NCBI GenBank assembly: GCA_045639905.1
Contig: JAZUDZ010000063.1
Span: 1 to 59,071 of the forward strand
Direction of reading: 5' to 3'
Source: RGIG426 sp045639905
Lineage (GTDB): Bacteria > Bacillota > Clostridia > Oscillospirales > Acutalibacteraceae
DNA: 59,071 nucleotides
A program made the position numbers and the translations under genes. Below are positions 44,755 to 52,507 of the stretch, in pieces; positions within the stretch are counted from its first letter, which is position 1; every line of letters begins with the position of its first letter. The notes beneath the pieces are model-generated. The model was not told the origin of the DNA. It searched no databases and saw nothing but the letters and a program-made list of their open reading frames with translations.

Positions 44755-45351
44755 ATGAAAACCATTACTTTTGGACGCTATTGTCAAGAAGCGAATAAAG
44801 CACCCACTCCTATAGAGTGGGATGTGCTCACGAAAGAAAAAGATAAGTATTTACTCGTGAGTCACTATGCACTTGACACTCGCCCGTTTGACGAAGGACT
44901 CGATTGGACTCAATGGAACACATGCGACCTAAACCACTGGTTAAATCATGCTTTCTACTCAAAAGCATTCACCCCAAATGAGCAAGAATCCATCTTGAAC
45001 ATTGAGCATGAAATTGATTTTATTGGTAAATCCAGCGAGAAGATTTTTCTTCTCTCCATTTCGGAAATCGAAAAATACTATCATACGCCGGAGGATTGTA
45101 AATGCATCGCGACGCCACGCACCATCGATACCATTCGCAACATGGACCAAGCAGCGTGGATTGACTCCGAGTCTGGTGGGTGTTTCTGGTGGCTTCGCGA
45201 CCTTGGGTACAACGAGCTCGATGCCGTCGTTGTCGGCATTGATGGCGAGCTACATGTTACAGGGGCTTATGTTGGCGCCACCGGCTTCTGCGTCCGTCCT
45301 GCTATGTGGGTATCCACAAACGCAGGGGAAATCATTAACCCCTTGGGATAA
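44755..45351 (+). CDS. DUF6273-domain protein
   Basis: 198 aa, cytoplasmic. One unit: TPIEWDVLT, TQWNTCDLNHWLN, AFTPNEQESIL, EKIFLLSISEI, FWWLRDLG and FCVRPAMWV. AAGGAG 9 nt before the ATG. A transmembrane paralogue follows 48 nt on and the pair forms one operon, which may allow a soluble and an anchored form to bind the same ligand. Confidence 0.82.
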   Translation: MKTITFGRYCQEANKAPTPIEWDVLTKEKDKYLLVSHYALDTRPFDEGLDWTQWNTCDLNHWLNHAFYSKAFTPNEQESILNIEHEIDFIGKSSEKIFLLSISEIEKYYHTPEDCKCIATPRTIDTIRNMDQAAWIDSESGGCFWWLRDLGYNELDAVVVGIDGELHVTGAYVGATGFCVRPAMWVSTNAGEIINPLG

Positions 45352-45399
45352 TGATCCGACTATTATCAAATTAATCCAAATTAGAAAGAAGGCATTTCT

Positions 45400-46368
45400 A
45401 TGAGTATGAATAATACTAATCGCTTCTCCTTTGAGACCAATGAACTGGAAGACAATCTGCAACTTGACTTTGATTCGATGCGTCAGCAAGAAGCGGTTCG
45501 TCGTGAAGTGGCTTGTGTGGCAGAAAAAGAAGCGAAACGTCGTGCGATGGTTCACAACATACTCTCCTGGACCATAACTTTCATAGTAGCTGTTGCGATT
45601 TCTTTTTTACTGTTCATCGTTGTCATTCCTTATGTTCACGCACACCTCCTGTCCACCACAGGGAATTACGAAAAGGCTGTAAATATTTTTGAAAACTACG
45701 CTTATAAGGATTGCCAAAAAGAAATCGAAAAATGCTATGAACGCAAATACGGGAAAGAACAATGGGCCGTTATTCGCAATCTGAAAGTTGGAGACACATT
45801 TACTTTTGGAACATACGAACAAGACAACAACCTAACCAACGGGCCGGAACCGATCGAATGGAGCGTATTACTCAAATATAACCAATATGAGATGCTTCTG
45901 GTTGCCAAGGATGCTCTTGACTGTCAGCAATTTCACCCGGATTGTTCGGCAGACTGGGTCACATCTTCCCTTCGCCAATGGATGAATAGAGATTTTTTCA
46001 ACGCTGCATTTACAGACGATGAGCAAACATTAATTTCTCCAACCCCAACAGCACAAAATGCGGGTACCCATAAACTGTTCTATGACCAAGTGTTTTTACT
46101 TTCTGAAGGCGAATTTGTTGAGGTTCCTACAGAACAACGACAGTTCCGACCAACCGCATACGCCTGCGCACGCGGGGCAGAGCTCAGCACAGGTTCCTTT
46201 TTAAGGACAACAAAAAAAGCCCTATTCCTTTCCGGTGACAACGAATCGTCAAGAGTCGAACATTGTGTCGTGTGTGCAGATACTAATGGAACATTAATAA
46301 AGAGCCCTGTCCCGTGTAACGCATTTTATTGTATAAGGCCGGCTATTACTTTAAGTTTTGAAATCTAA
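45400..46368 (+). CDS. membrane-anchored DUF6273-domain protein
   Basis: 322 aa. A cytoplasmic, charged N-terminus (1-50) is followed by one membrane helix (about 54-76), a short TPR-like helix pair (NYEKAVNIFENY) and a DUF6273 unit on the far side: GPEPIEWSVLL, DWVTSSLRQWMN, DQVFLLSEGEF, and YCIRPAITL at the end. The central WWLR motif is replaced by FLRTTKKA. By the positive-inside rule the domain is probably outside the cell. AGAAGG 7 nt before ATG. Confidence 0.78.
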   Translation: MSMNNTNRFSFETNELEDNLQLDFDSMRQQEAVRREVACVAEKEAKRRAMVHNILSWTITFIVAVAISFLLFIVVIPYVHAHLLSTTGNYEKAVNIFENYAYKDCQKEIEKCYERKYGKEQWAVIRNLKVGDTFTFGTYEQDNNLTNGPEPIEWSVLLKYNQYEMLLVAKDALDCQQFHPDCSADWVTSSLRQWMNRDFFNAAFTDDEQTLISPTPTAQNAGTHKLFYDQVFLLSEGEFVEVPTEQRQFRPTAYACARGAELSTGSFLRTTKKALFLSGDNESSRVEHCVVCADTNGTLIKSPVPCNAFYCIRPAITLSFEI

Positions 46369-46388
46369 AATTCACACATAAAAAACAA

Positions 46389-46437
46389 TAGAAAGCCACC
46401 CCTCATTGGCGAATCGTTTGCCTAAGGGGTGGCTTTC
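46389..46437. terminator. bidirectional terminator between convergent DUF6273 operons
   Basis: Fourteen-bp stem, arms 46389-46402 (AGAAAGCCACCCCT) and 46424-46437, with inner GGC/GCC pairs and TTTCTTTA after it. Confidence 0.85.
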
Positions 46438-46484
46438 TTTATCCTTCAAAACTTTAAGACGGTGCGTTCAATCAATGCCTTCCA

Positions 46485-47123
46485 TCATTCTAATGTAATC
46501 CACAGCGCCGGTCGGACCCCTACATAATCTCTGCTGTTTCCAAGTCCAGTTGCATCTATAGAACCGTCATCATAGACATACATTACATTCGACTGTCTGT
46601 AGCCCGGGGTTCTGAGCCACCACCAACCAACCGTCTTATTAAGGAACAATTCCGAGTATTTATACTTCTTAAATCCACACCAATCCTTCACAACAGTCTT
46701 GCTGTATGCACCGAGTGAACAAGCATATTTTGTTGGCTGTCCAACCGCATTCTCTGAATAATAGTTCCCATTTGAATCCTTTGTCATACAAAGATACTTT
46801 ACGGCTTCTTCCGCAGAAAGGATAAAGATCTTGTCCCTTCCTGAATCCACAGAAGTTTCCACAATTCTTTTTCGGTCTCTATAATTAAACGCTCTACTAA
46901 AAAATGTTTTGTTAAGCCAATGTCTGAGATCGCAGTTTTCCCATGTCACATCTTCCCATTTTCTTTGAAACGGCTGTATATCCAGTATAGTCTTGCTGAT
47001 AAGGAGCAAATTCTTGTTGTCTACATCTAATATTTCCCACTTGATAGGCAAGATTATCTTGCTTTCCATCATATAATGGCCAAAGGTTATCGTCTGTCCG
47101 ATTTGCAAGTCTTTTCTTCTCAT
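46485..47123 (-). CDS. DUF6273-domain protein
   Basis: 212 aa from the ATG at 47123; GAGAGAAG is 8 nt before it, and the longer TTG-started frame overlaps the preceding gene. One complete unit: LPIKWEILD, VTWENCDLRHWLN, RAFNYRDRKRIV, DKIFILSAEEA, WWWLRTPG and VGVRPALWI. It follows a paralogue by 19 nt. Cytoplasmic. Confidence 0.8.
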   Translation of the reverse strand: MRRKDLQIGQTITFGHYMMESKIILPIKWEILDVDNKNLLLISKTILDIQPFQRKWEDVTWENCDLRHWLNKTFFSRAFNYRDRKRIVETSVDSGRDKIFILSAEEAVKYLCMTKDSNGNYYSENAVGQPTKYACSLGAYSKTVVKDWCGFKKYKYSELFLNKTVGWWWLRTPGYRQSNVMYVYDDGSIDATGLGNSRDYVGVRPALWITLE

Positions 47124-47142
47124 GCAATCACTTCTCTCTATA

Positions 47143-47904
47143 TTAATCAAATAGCCTAACTTGAACCACAGGCCGTACGCAAGCAGAAATGGAATTCACT
47201 TCCTTGCCGCCATAGGCGATAGAACCATCCGAATAGATTCCCATCGCATCATTTTGACGAGAACCCGGACTTCGGAGCCACCACCAGCAAAGAGTTTTGC
47301 CGATAAATCTATCGGAGTAACGGTATGCCGTAATTCCATGCCATTCATTGTCAGGGATAAAAAAGCCGATACTCTTTTTCCCAAGCGCGTAATCTGTGGC
47401 CTCGCAAACAGCATCTTCGGCATAATACCAACCGTTATGGTGGTCCATATCGAAATATTTAATTGCGTCCTTACCAGACAACAAATATACCTTGTCCTCC
47501 GTTTCTTCCCCCGCATATGTATCGAATTTTAAATCGTCGTCTATTACCGTGGCCTCCTTTTCGCTTCCGCTTCCCTTGCCGGGAACGCGGACATGCTTAA
47601 TTCGATTTTCTGCAGCAACTTTCGTGGTATAGATTCGTTCCTTCTCTAAACAAGAAAACGCCTGATTGAAAAACGTATCATTTAACCATACCCGTAACGA
47701 ACATAATTCCCAGGTAATATCCTCAGGTTCGTTATGATACGGCTGTACGTCCAATCCGTATTTGCTCAATAGAGTAACCTTTTTCCCATCCTTTGATTTG
47801 TCCAGTACCACCCACTCAATAGGGCCGACTTTACCGTCTCTTGTCAGCGGATAACGGCCAAACTCAACAACGTCACCAATTGATGTTATTTGTTTTTGAC
47901 TCAT
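47143..47904 (-). CDS. DUF6273-domain protein with insertion
   Basis: 253 aa. The unit has GPIEWVVLD, ITWELCSLRVWLN, QAFSCLEKERIY, DKVYLLSGKDA, WWWLRSPG and ACVRPVVQV. An extra charged loop (about 105-130; GKGSGSEKEATVID) splits the middle compared with its neighbour. GAGGGGG 8 nt before the ATG. It lies in an operon with a 193-aa protein upstream (13-nt gap) and a paralogue downstream. Confidence 0.8.
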   Translation of the reverse strand: MSQKQITSIGDVVEFGRYPLTRDGKVGPIEWVVLDKSKDGKKVTLLSKYGLDVQPYHNEPEDITWELCSLRVWLNDTFFNQAFSCLEKERIYTTKVAAENRIKHVRVPGKGSGSEKEATVIDDDLKFDTYAGEETEDKVYLLSGKDAIKYFDMDHHNGWYYAEDAVCEATDYALGKKSIGFFIPDNEWHGITAYRYSDRFIGKTLCWWWLRSPGSRQNDAMGIYSDGSIAYGGKEVNSISACVRPVVQVRLFD

Positions 47905-47917
47905 CTAAAGACCCCCT

Positions 47918-48499
47918 CTACTCAAAAAAATATTCATCATTTTCCGAAAGCAAATCATCAAAAAGCAGGCAAATCCGGCTAATTTTCTTTGTCTTTTTCC
48001 AAAAATATATTTTCTGTTTTATGTAATTATTCTTATTTATTTGCAATTCTTGTTTTGCTGTTCTTCCTTTAGCAATCGCAATGAAATCGACGGTATACCG
48101 AGAACGAAACTGCTCCGCTTCGCAGAGAACTTTTACAAGTACATTGTCTGTTTGCGTAGTAATATTTCTGTCACATTTTATACGACTCTTGTAAAATATA
48201 ATATTCTGACTTCGGTCAAAAACGATTTCTCCATAGCATGGACGAGACCGTTTTTGGCTGGAAATGTGTTTGATGTAGTTTTCCAATTCGTCCTTTATTG
48301 ATTTCTTTTCAGGAATTTTGATATAGAAATACGCAAGTACAACATATGCATTCTCATGGATTTTTATTTTAAATTTTCCATAGGTAGATACAAATTCGAT
48401 TTCCATTCTTTCTTGGATGGGGTCAAATCGATCTACACCTGCTTTATGAATGTTCGTCGCAATAGCACTAAATATTTCCTTTTGTTTATTCTCTTTCAT
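47918..48499 (-). CDS. 193-aa protein, possibly YbjN-like
   Basis: ATG at 48499 with GGAAGAGGGG upstream. The first 120 residues alternate strands and helices (IEFVSTYGKFKIKIH, YVVLAYFYIKI, IIFYKSRIKCD), then a helical, basic C-terminus. The strand-helix pattern recalls YbjN/secretion-chaperone-like folds and the protein at 48684, whose YYKIRIDCSKN aligns with FYKSRIKCDRN here. First gene of the leftward DUF6273 operon. Function unknown. Confidence 0.6.
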   Translation of the reverse strand: MKENKQKEIFSAIATNIHKAGVDRFDPIQERMEIEFVSTYGKFKIKIHENAYVVLAYFYIKIPEKKSIKDELENYIKHISSQKRSRPCYGEIVFDRSQNIIFYKSRIKCDRNITTQTDNVLVKVLCEAEQFRSRYTVDFIAIAKGRTAKQELQINKNNYIKQKIYFWKKTKKISRICLLFDDLLSENDEYFFE

Positions 48500-48527
48500 T
48501 TTGTTTTCCCCTCTTCCTTACTTTTTG

Positions 48528-48553
48528 ATAATACACTTGCCGTTATCCCAAAA
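48528..48553 (-). promoter_or_regulatory. island promoter block for the 193-aa/DUF6273 operon
   Basis: Minus strand: ATTTTGGGATA, 10 nt, TATTAT (48528-48533), 28 nt before the ATG. Confidence 0.7.
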
Positions 48554-48594
48554 TCTGTTTTATGAAACGGCATATTGTTCCTTTACAAAGCAAA

Positions 48595-48627
48595 GTGAGC
48601 CGCTTACTTTGCTTGTAAGCGACTCAC
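48595..48627 (-). terminator. hairpin after the 188-aa gene
   Basis: Thirteen-bp stem with one mismatch, arms 48595-48607 and 48615-48627. The minus-strand side is followed by TTTGCTTTG, so a weak terminator. Confidence 0.65.
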
Positions 48628-48683
48628 CAACAACTAATTTTTTATTTGTGCGCAAAATGCGAACCCGATTGGATGTATAGAGT

Positions 48684-49250
48684 TCAATCATTGTCTAAAA
48701 ACAAATCGGTATTATCCGGAATTTGATATGACCTGAAAAATTTCTTTTTTTTCAAAAGTATACGTAAAAAACGCACCCTTTTGTATTTCTTAAAAGCAGT
48801 TTTGGCGTTCTTATTGTTGTTCCATATGTAATTAGCCCCGATTGTCATCAGTTTTATGGTCGCATCCGCTTCACTGGTTGCTGCAACAAGTCCGTCGTTT
48901 ACCGCTTTTTCTAGGTTCTTTGAACAATCAATCCGGATTTTGTAATAGAGGTCATTCTCTTCCAAATAAAATGCCCCTATTCGTCCTTCTTTTTCAGCAC
49001 AATTATTAATCATTTGAAGAAAAGAAGACAATTCTTTGTTCGCGTATATTTCACTGGCTGAATCGGCATCGACACCGGGCCACGACTGCAGTATATAGGC
49101 ATCTTCCTGCGGCTCTATACAGTGGTTCCCCGCTATTGTTTTATATTCAAGGCTGTATGGCTTTCTATTGTAATACCATTGGTGAATGCCGCACCGCGGA
49201 AGAGCATAGGAGAGTTTATCAACAAACAGTCTTGCAGTCTCATCATTCAT
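48684..49250 (-). CDS. 188-aa protein, paralogue of the 193-aa protein
   Basis: ATG at 49250 with GAGAGG 9 nt before it; an ATG three codons upstream touches that site. Strands such as ILQSWPGVD, IGAFYLEENDLYYKIRIDC are followed by a helical, basic tail (KKYKRVRFLRILLKKKKFF). It resembles the 193-aa protein at 47918 in order and in the YKIRIDC/YKSRIKC strand. Its promoter is not of the island type. Function unknown. Confidence 0.6.
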   Translation of the reverse strand: MNDETARLFVDKLSYALPRCGIHQWYYNRKPYSLEYKTIAGNHCIEPQEDAYILQSWPGVDADSASEIYANKELSSFLQMINNCAEKEGRIGAFYLEENDLYYKIRIDCSKNLEKAVNDGLVAATSEADATIKLMTIGANYIWNNNKNAKTAFKKYKRVRFLRILLKKKKFFRSYQIPDNTDLFLDND

Positions 49251-49283
49251 TATAATCATCCTCTCTTGAGAATATTTTCTACT

Positions 49284-49311
49284 ATCATACCAGTTTTACT
49301 GTTTAAAACAA
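49284..49311 (-). promoter_or_regulatory. sigma-A-like promoter of the 188-aa gene
   Basis: Minus strand: TTGTTT (49306-49311), 16 nt, TATGAT (49284-49289). Lacks GGGATA. Confidence 0.55.
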
Positions 49312-49376
49312 GTCATTCCTGAATGCAAATACTTTGCCGGTTTCAAAATTACGGTTTTCTAATTCGCCCATCCCAG

Positions 49377-49724
49377 TCAATCCTCTCCGTCTTGCAAATA
49401 TTCAACTTTCGGATAAATTTCAACATATTTAAGATTTTCGTAGGTTCTCTTGTAAAAATAGATAGAAAACGATTCATATCTCACTTTAAAAAACGTTTTT
49501 CTTTCAAAATCACACGTGATACTAAGAATCGCATCGTCTGCGTCACAAAGATTTGCTTTCACTTTAAGCTGATGCCCGTCACTCCACTCTTCACGATTAC
49601 AATAAATATCCCCGTTGATTCTTACAGTCTTGTCGTCGTCATCTATGTATGCAAAGCATCTTGGCACAGAAAGCCCCAGCGTACTGAACAACTCCTCTTT
49701 AACAATAACTTTCAATTTTTTCAT
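49377..49724 (-). CDS. 115-aa beta-rich protein of unknown function
   Basis: ATG at 49724 with AAGGAG 9 nt upstream. The sequence is strand-rich and acidic (VRINGDIYC, ILSITCDFERKTFFKVRYESF, YVEIYPKVEYL), with no membrane helix. A small beta-barrel or sandwich is likely. No family recognised. Its island-type promoter is about 120 nt upstream. Confidence 0.6.
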   Translation of the reverse strand: MKKLKVIVKEELFSTLGLSVPRCFAYIDDDDKTVRINGDIYCNREEWSDGHQLKVKANLCDADDAILSITCDFERKTFFKVRYESFSIYFYKRTYENLKYVEIYPKVEYLQDGED

Positions 49725-49844
49725 AATACCATTCTCCTTTTTTCATTTGTTTCTTGCTTCAATGAAAAAATACTTCGAAAGAAATACCGGAAATTTTTCT
49801 TCTTTCAAATATATTTTTGGACCGAATCAATTATCTTGGATAAT

Positions 49845-49870
49845 ATGATATCAACCTCATTATCCCGTTG
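49845..49870 (-). promoter_or_regulatory. island promoter block, rightmost copy
   Basis: Minus strand: ACGGGATA, 10 nt, TATCAT (49845-49850), some 120 nt before the start of the 115-aa gene. The T-run before GGG is missing. It marks the last copy before the housekeeping-like flank. Confidence 0.5.
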
Positions 49871-49972
49871 TCCCATTTCAATGCATTAGTTCTATTTTTC
49901 TGTGCATATCGATATGAGTATTCCTCGGTCTTTGTGGTTCGTAATCTAGTGCAATGTCTTTATATGCCACTC

Positions 49973-50001
49973 TTGACAGCCCCATATAATTCTCGTATGA
50001 T
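49973..50001 (+). promoter_or_regulatory. consensus sigma-A promoter of the lipase gene
   Basis: TTGACA (49973-49978), 17 nt, TATGAT (49996-50001), 34 nt before the ATG. Confidence 0.8.
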
Positions 50002-50035
50002 ACCCATATACTAACAAATAGTAAGGAGACCAGTT

Positions 50036-51511
50036 ATGAAACGTGTAATATCTCTTGTTATGTCCCTGGTTTTTATACTGACCTTTTGCAGTTTCGTCAC
50101 CGTTTCCGGTGAAGAAACAACCATAGAAGGAACTTTTCAGTACGAAAGTAAAACGCTGGAATCCGTCGCGTCCTATTCTTTTACTTTCTCTGAAGAAGAT
50201 TTTTCAAACGGGCTTGCTTACTCCGGAAATCTGACCAAAATGAGTATTCGAATGGCCATGGCGGCCTGTCAGGCCACTCCGGAAAACATACAGGACCTAT
50301 ATGATCAGCTGGGCTTTACCTATACCGAACAATCCATATCCTTTCCGAATCCCGCATTCGATTATGATGCCGGCACCACCACCGTCGGATATGCGCTCGG
50401 CAAGAAAGCCATGAAAGACGGCTCCACACTGATTGCCGTTACCCTTCGCGGCGGCGGGTACGGTGCCGAATGGGGCAGCAACTTTGAAATGGGCCCCGGA
50501 ACCAAGCACGCCGGTTTTGAAAAATCCGCCAATCAGGTTACCGAAGCTATCCAAAACTATCTCAAGGACATTTCCGGAGATGTTAAGTTCTGGATTACCG
50601 GCTTCAGCCGCGGTGCGGCCGTAGCCAATGTGGTGGCTCACCAAATAAACGAACTCATTGCCGATGAAACCATTCATGCGACACCGTCCGACGTGTTTGC
50701 CTATACATTTGAAAGCCCCCGTACCGTCATCTCCGACGATCCGGAGGCAAATGTCGATTTCAACATTTTCAACATCGTAAACCCGTGCGATCTGGTCACC
50801 GTCATCCCTCCGGTGGAATGGGGCTATGTCCGCTATGGTACGGACTGTGAAATCCCACTTCCCGACAACGACCTCTACGAGGGATTCCACGAAGCGGAAA
50901 TCGCCGCTTTTGTCAAACTCCTGAAAGCTGCCAGACCGGATATGTCCGACATCGATGCTTTGAATATGGCAACCCTTCGTTCTTCCACGGCCGATAAACA
51001 AAACGAACGGGTTCTCGCCTTGGTTTCCGACTTGGTCACAATTTTTAAAAGCCATGAAGATTATGTCGCCAACAGCGAAAAATTGATGTGTGATATGCTG
51101 GTAAATGCTATGGGCGAGGAAGGCAGTATACTGGACATTCTGGCGAACAACCCGTTCCCGGGAGCCGTCAGCATCATTCTCAAATATCTCGACTGTTTGG
51201 AAACGGTTTTGTATGCCCATTATCCGGAACTGGAAATCAGCTGGGTGGACACGCTGCCTGATAATGTTCTCGGACCGACTGTCACCCCGCCGAGACCGGT
51301 AAAAGATGTCAAATTGGGAGACGCCAATGAAGATGATACAATTGACATGAAAGACGTTCTCCTGATTCGCAAAGTTTTGAGCGGACTTGCTGCGGGCATG
51401 AATGAAGATAACGCCGACGCCAACGAAGATAAGAGCGTTGATATGAAAGACGTTCTCTTAATCCGTAAATATTTGGCTGAACTCGTACCGAATTTAGGCG
51501 CTCAATCGTAA
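50036..51511 (+). CDS. secreted class 3 lipase-like hydrolase with type I dockerin
   Basis: 491 aa. Signal peptide (1-24, cut near VSG-EE). Alpha/beta-hydrolase domain with the nucleophile elbow GFSRGAA (about 189-195) of lipase_3 enzymes. The C-terminus (about 425-487) is a dockerin: two calcium-binding repeats, DANEDDTIDMKDVLLIRK and DANEDKSVDMKDVLLIRK, the second after a 16-residue link. Dockerins plug enzymes into cellulosomes through cohesins, which suggests a fibre-degrading host. It should cut esters of lipids or plant polymers outside the cell. AAGGAG 7 nt before ATG. Confidence 0.9.
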   Translation: MKRVISLVMSLVFILTFCSFVTVSGEETTIEGTFQYESKTLESVASYSFTFSEEDFSNGLAYSGNLTKMSIRMAMAACQATPENIQDLYDQLGFTYTEQSISFPNPAFDYDAGTTTVGYALGKKAMKDGSTLIAVTLRGGGYGAEWGSNFEMGPGTKHAGFEKSANQVTEAIQNYLKDISGDVKFWITGFSRGAAVANVVAHQINELIADETIHATPSDVFAYTFESPRTVISDDPEANVDFNIFNIVNPCDLVTVIPPVEWGYVRYGTDCEIPLPDNDLYEGFHEAEIAAFVKLLKAARPDMSDIDALNMATLRSSTADKQNERVLALVSDLVTIFKSHEDYVANSEKLMCDMLVNAMGEEGSILDILANNPFPGAVSIILKYLDCLETVLYAHYPELEISWVDTLPDNVLGPTVTPPRPVKDVKLGDANEDDTIDMKDVLLIRKVLSGLAAGMNEDNADANEDKSVDMKDVLLIRKYLAELVPNLGAQS

Positions 51512-51515
51512 CATA

Positions 51516-51549
51516 AAAACACAACCCGGCTGTGCCCGGGTTGTGTTTT
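51516..51549 (+). terminator. terminator of the lipase gene
   Basis: Stem ACACAACCCGG/CCGGGTTGTGT extended by four A-T pairs, arms 51516-51529 and 51536-51549. Confidence 0.85.
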
Positions 51550-51575
51550 GCCAGTCTATCTAAGGAGGGATCCTC

Positions 51576-52475
51576 TTGAAACGACTTTTGTCCATATCCC
51601 TTTGCCTTGTTTTACTGCTTTCCGCCCTTTGTCTCAGCGGATGTAAGGCAACCACTCTAACGGAAATTCCGCTTGGAGGGGAACTACCGTCCTTTCAGCT
51701 GGAACGGCCGGTCAAAGAAGTCAACCTGTCCGACAGCGATACGCAGCAAAACATCGTCGCTTCCTATGCCGGTGAGGGTTTGACCGTTACGGTCTTTAAA
51801 CTGCCGAACACCTCGAATCTCACGCTTCGGGAATACGGAACGGCACAGGCGGAAAAACTGCATGTATACTGTAACCTGGTCTCCTATGAAAAAAGTCCGG
51901 CGGCCAACATTTGCTATGCCGACACGATTAACGACAAGCCCTGCCTCGTTCGCTCCTATATCTTTTCGGGCAAAGGAGAGTTTGTCAAAATCAATTTAAA
52001 TTACGAGACTGCCGCGGAGCCCCTTGGAAAAACCGGTAAAACCATCCGCTTTATTACCGGATACTCGAAAAGCAACACGGAGTCTTCTCCGTTTAAAAAC
52101 GAAACCCTTTTCACCTATGAAGAGCCGTATCTCTCCACAACCCGCATTCGGGAATTTGACAAAACCCAAATGCTGACGCAGTATGATCCGGCCCTGTTCC
52201 CCAAAACCGGGAAAGACGGCTACGACAAGCTGGAAGCAAACGGATGGACACTGGAAGAATTCATCACGCTGTACGGCCAGAATCATGAACTGAAAAAAGG
52301 GGAACTCATCAAACGAAACGGCCTGGATGTGGCCTTTATCGGCTATGTGGAAAACGGTCATTTCTTTGTCCACGCCTTTATTGATTGCGGCGACAGTTAC
52401 GTTGATCTCACTGCAGAGAATGACGCCGATCACTTCCAGCACTTAACCAACGCCATGCTCGACACGGTGGCATAA
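51576..52475 (+). CDS. lipoprotein of unknown function
   Basis: 299 aa from a TTG start with AAGGAGG 7 nt upstream. The signal peptide ends in lipobox LSGC, so Cys23 is the likely lipid anchor. The outside part is strand-rich (LTVTVFKL, PCLVRSYIFSG, FVKINLNYET) and may hold two similar alpha/beta halves. No catalytic motif seen. Cell-surface location is the only firm inference. G+C-richer than the island. Confidence 0.75.
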   Translation: MKRLLSISLCLVLLLSALCLSGCKATTLTEIPLGGELPSFQLERPVKEVNLSDSDTQQNIVASYAGEGLTVTVFKLPNTSNLTLREYGTAQAEKLHVYCNLVSYEKSPAANICYADTINDKPCLVRSYIFSGKGEFVKINLNYETAAEPLGKTGKTIRFITGYSKSNTESSPFKNETLFTYEEPYLSTTRIREFDKTQMLTQYDPALFPKTGKDGYDKLEANGWTLEEFITLYGQNHELKKGELIKRNGLDVAFIGYVENGHFFVHAFIDCGDSYVDLTAENDADHFQHLTNAMLDTVA

Positions 52476-52507
52476 CATTACATACACAAAACACGGGAGG
52501 AACTGTT

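Larger units (their letters stand above)
49725..50035. other. 311-nt divergent intergenic region at the island edge
   Basis: It contains the leftward GGGATA block and, 100 nt on, a rightward consensus sigma-A promoter. No small gene with a ribosome binding site and no mobile-element end were seen; the base composition rises in G+C just beyond. Confidence 0.5.

Noticed and set aside
27988..47904. Diversity-generating retroelement acting on the DUF6273 genes
   Set aside because: No reverse transcriptase and no template/variable repeat pair could be seen in the window.
50297..51220. 307-aa frame antisense to the lipase gene, and long antisense frames over tex and the phosphoesterase gene (54660-56216, 56842-58035)
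   Set aside because: They lie wholly within well-supported genes, have no ribosome binding site of their own and translate to low-complexity or atypical protein; they come from the G+C-rich codon pattern.
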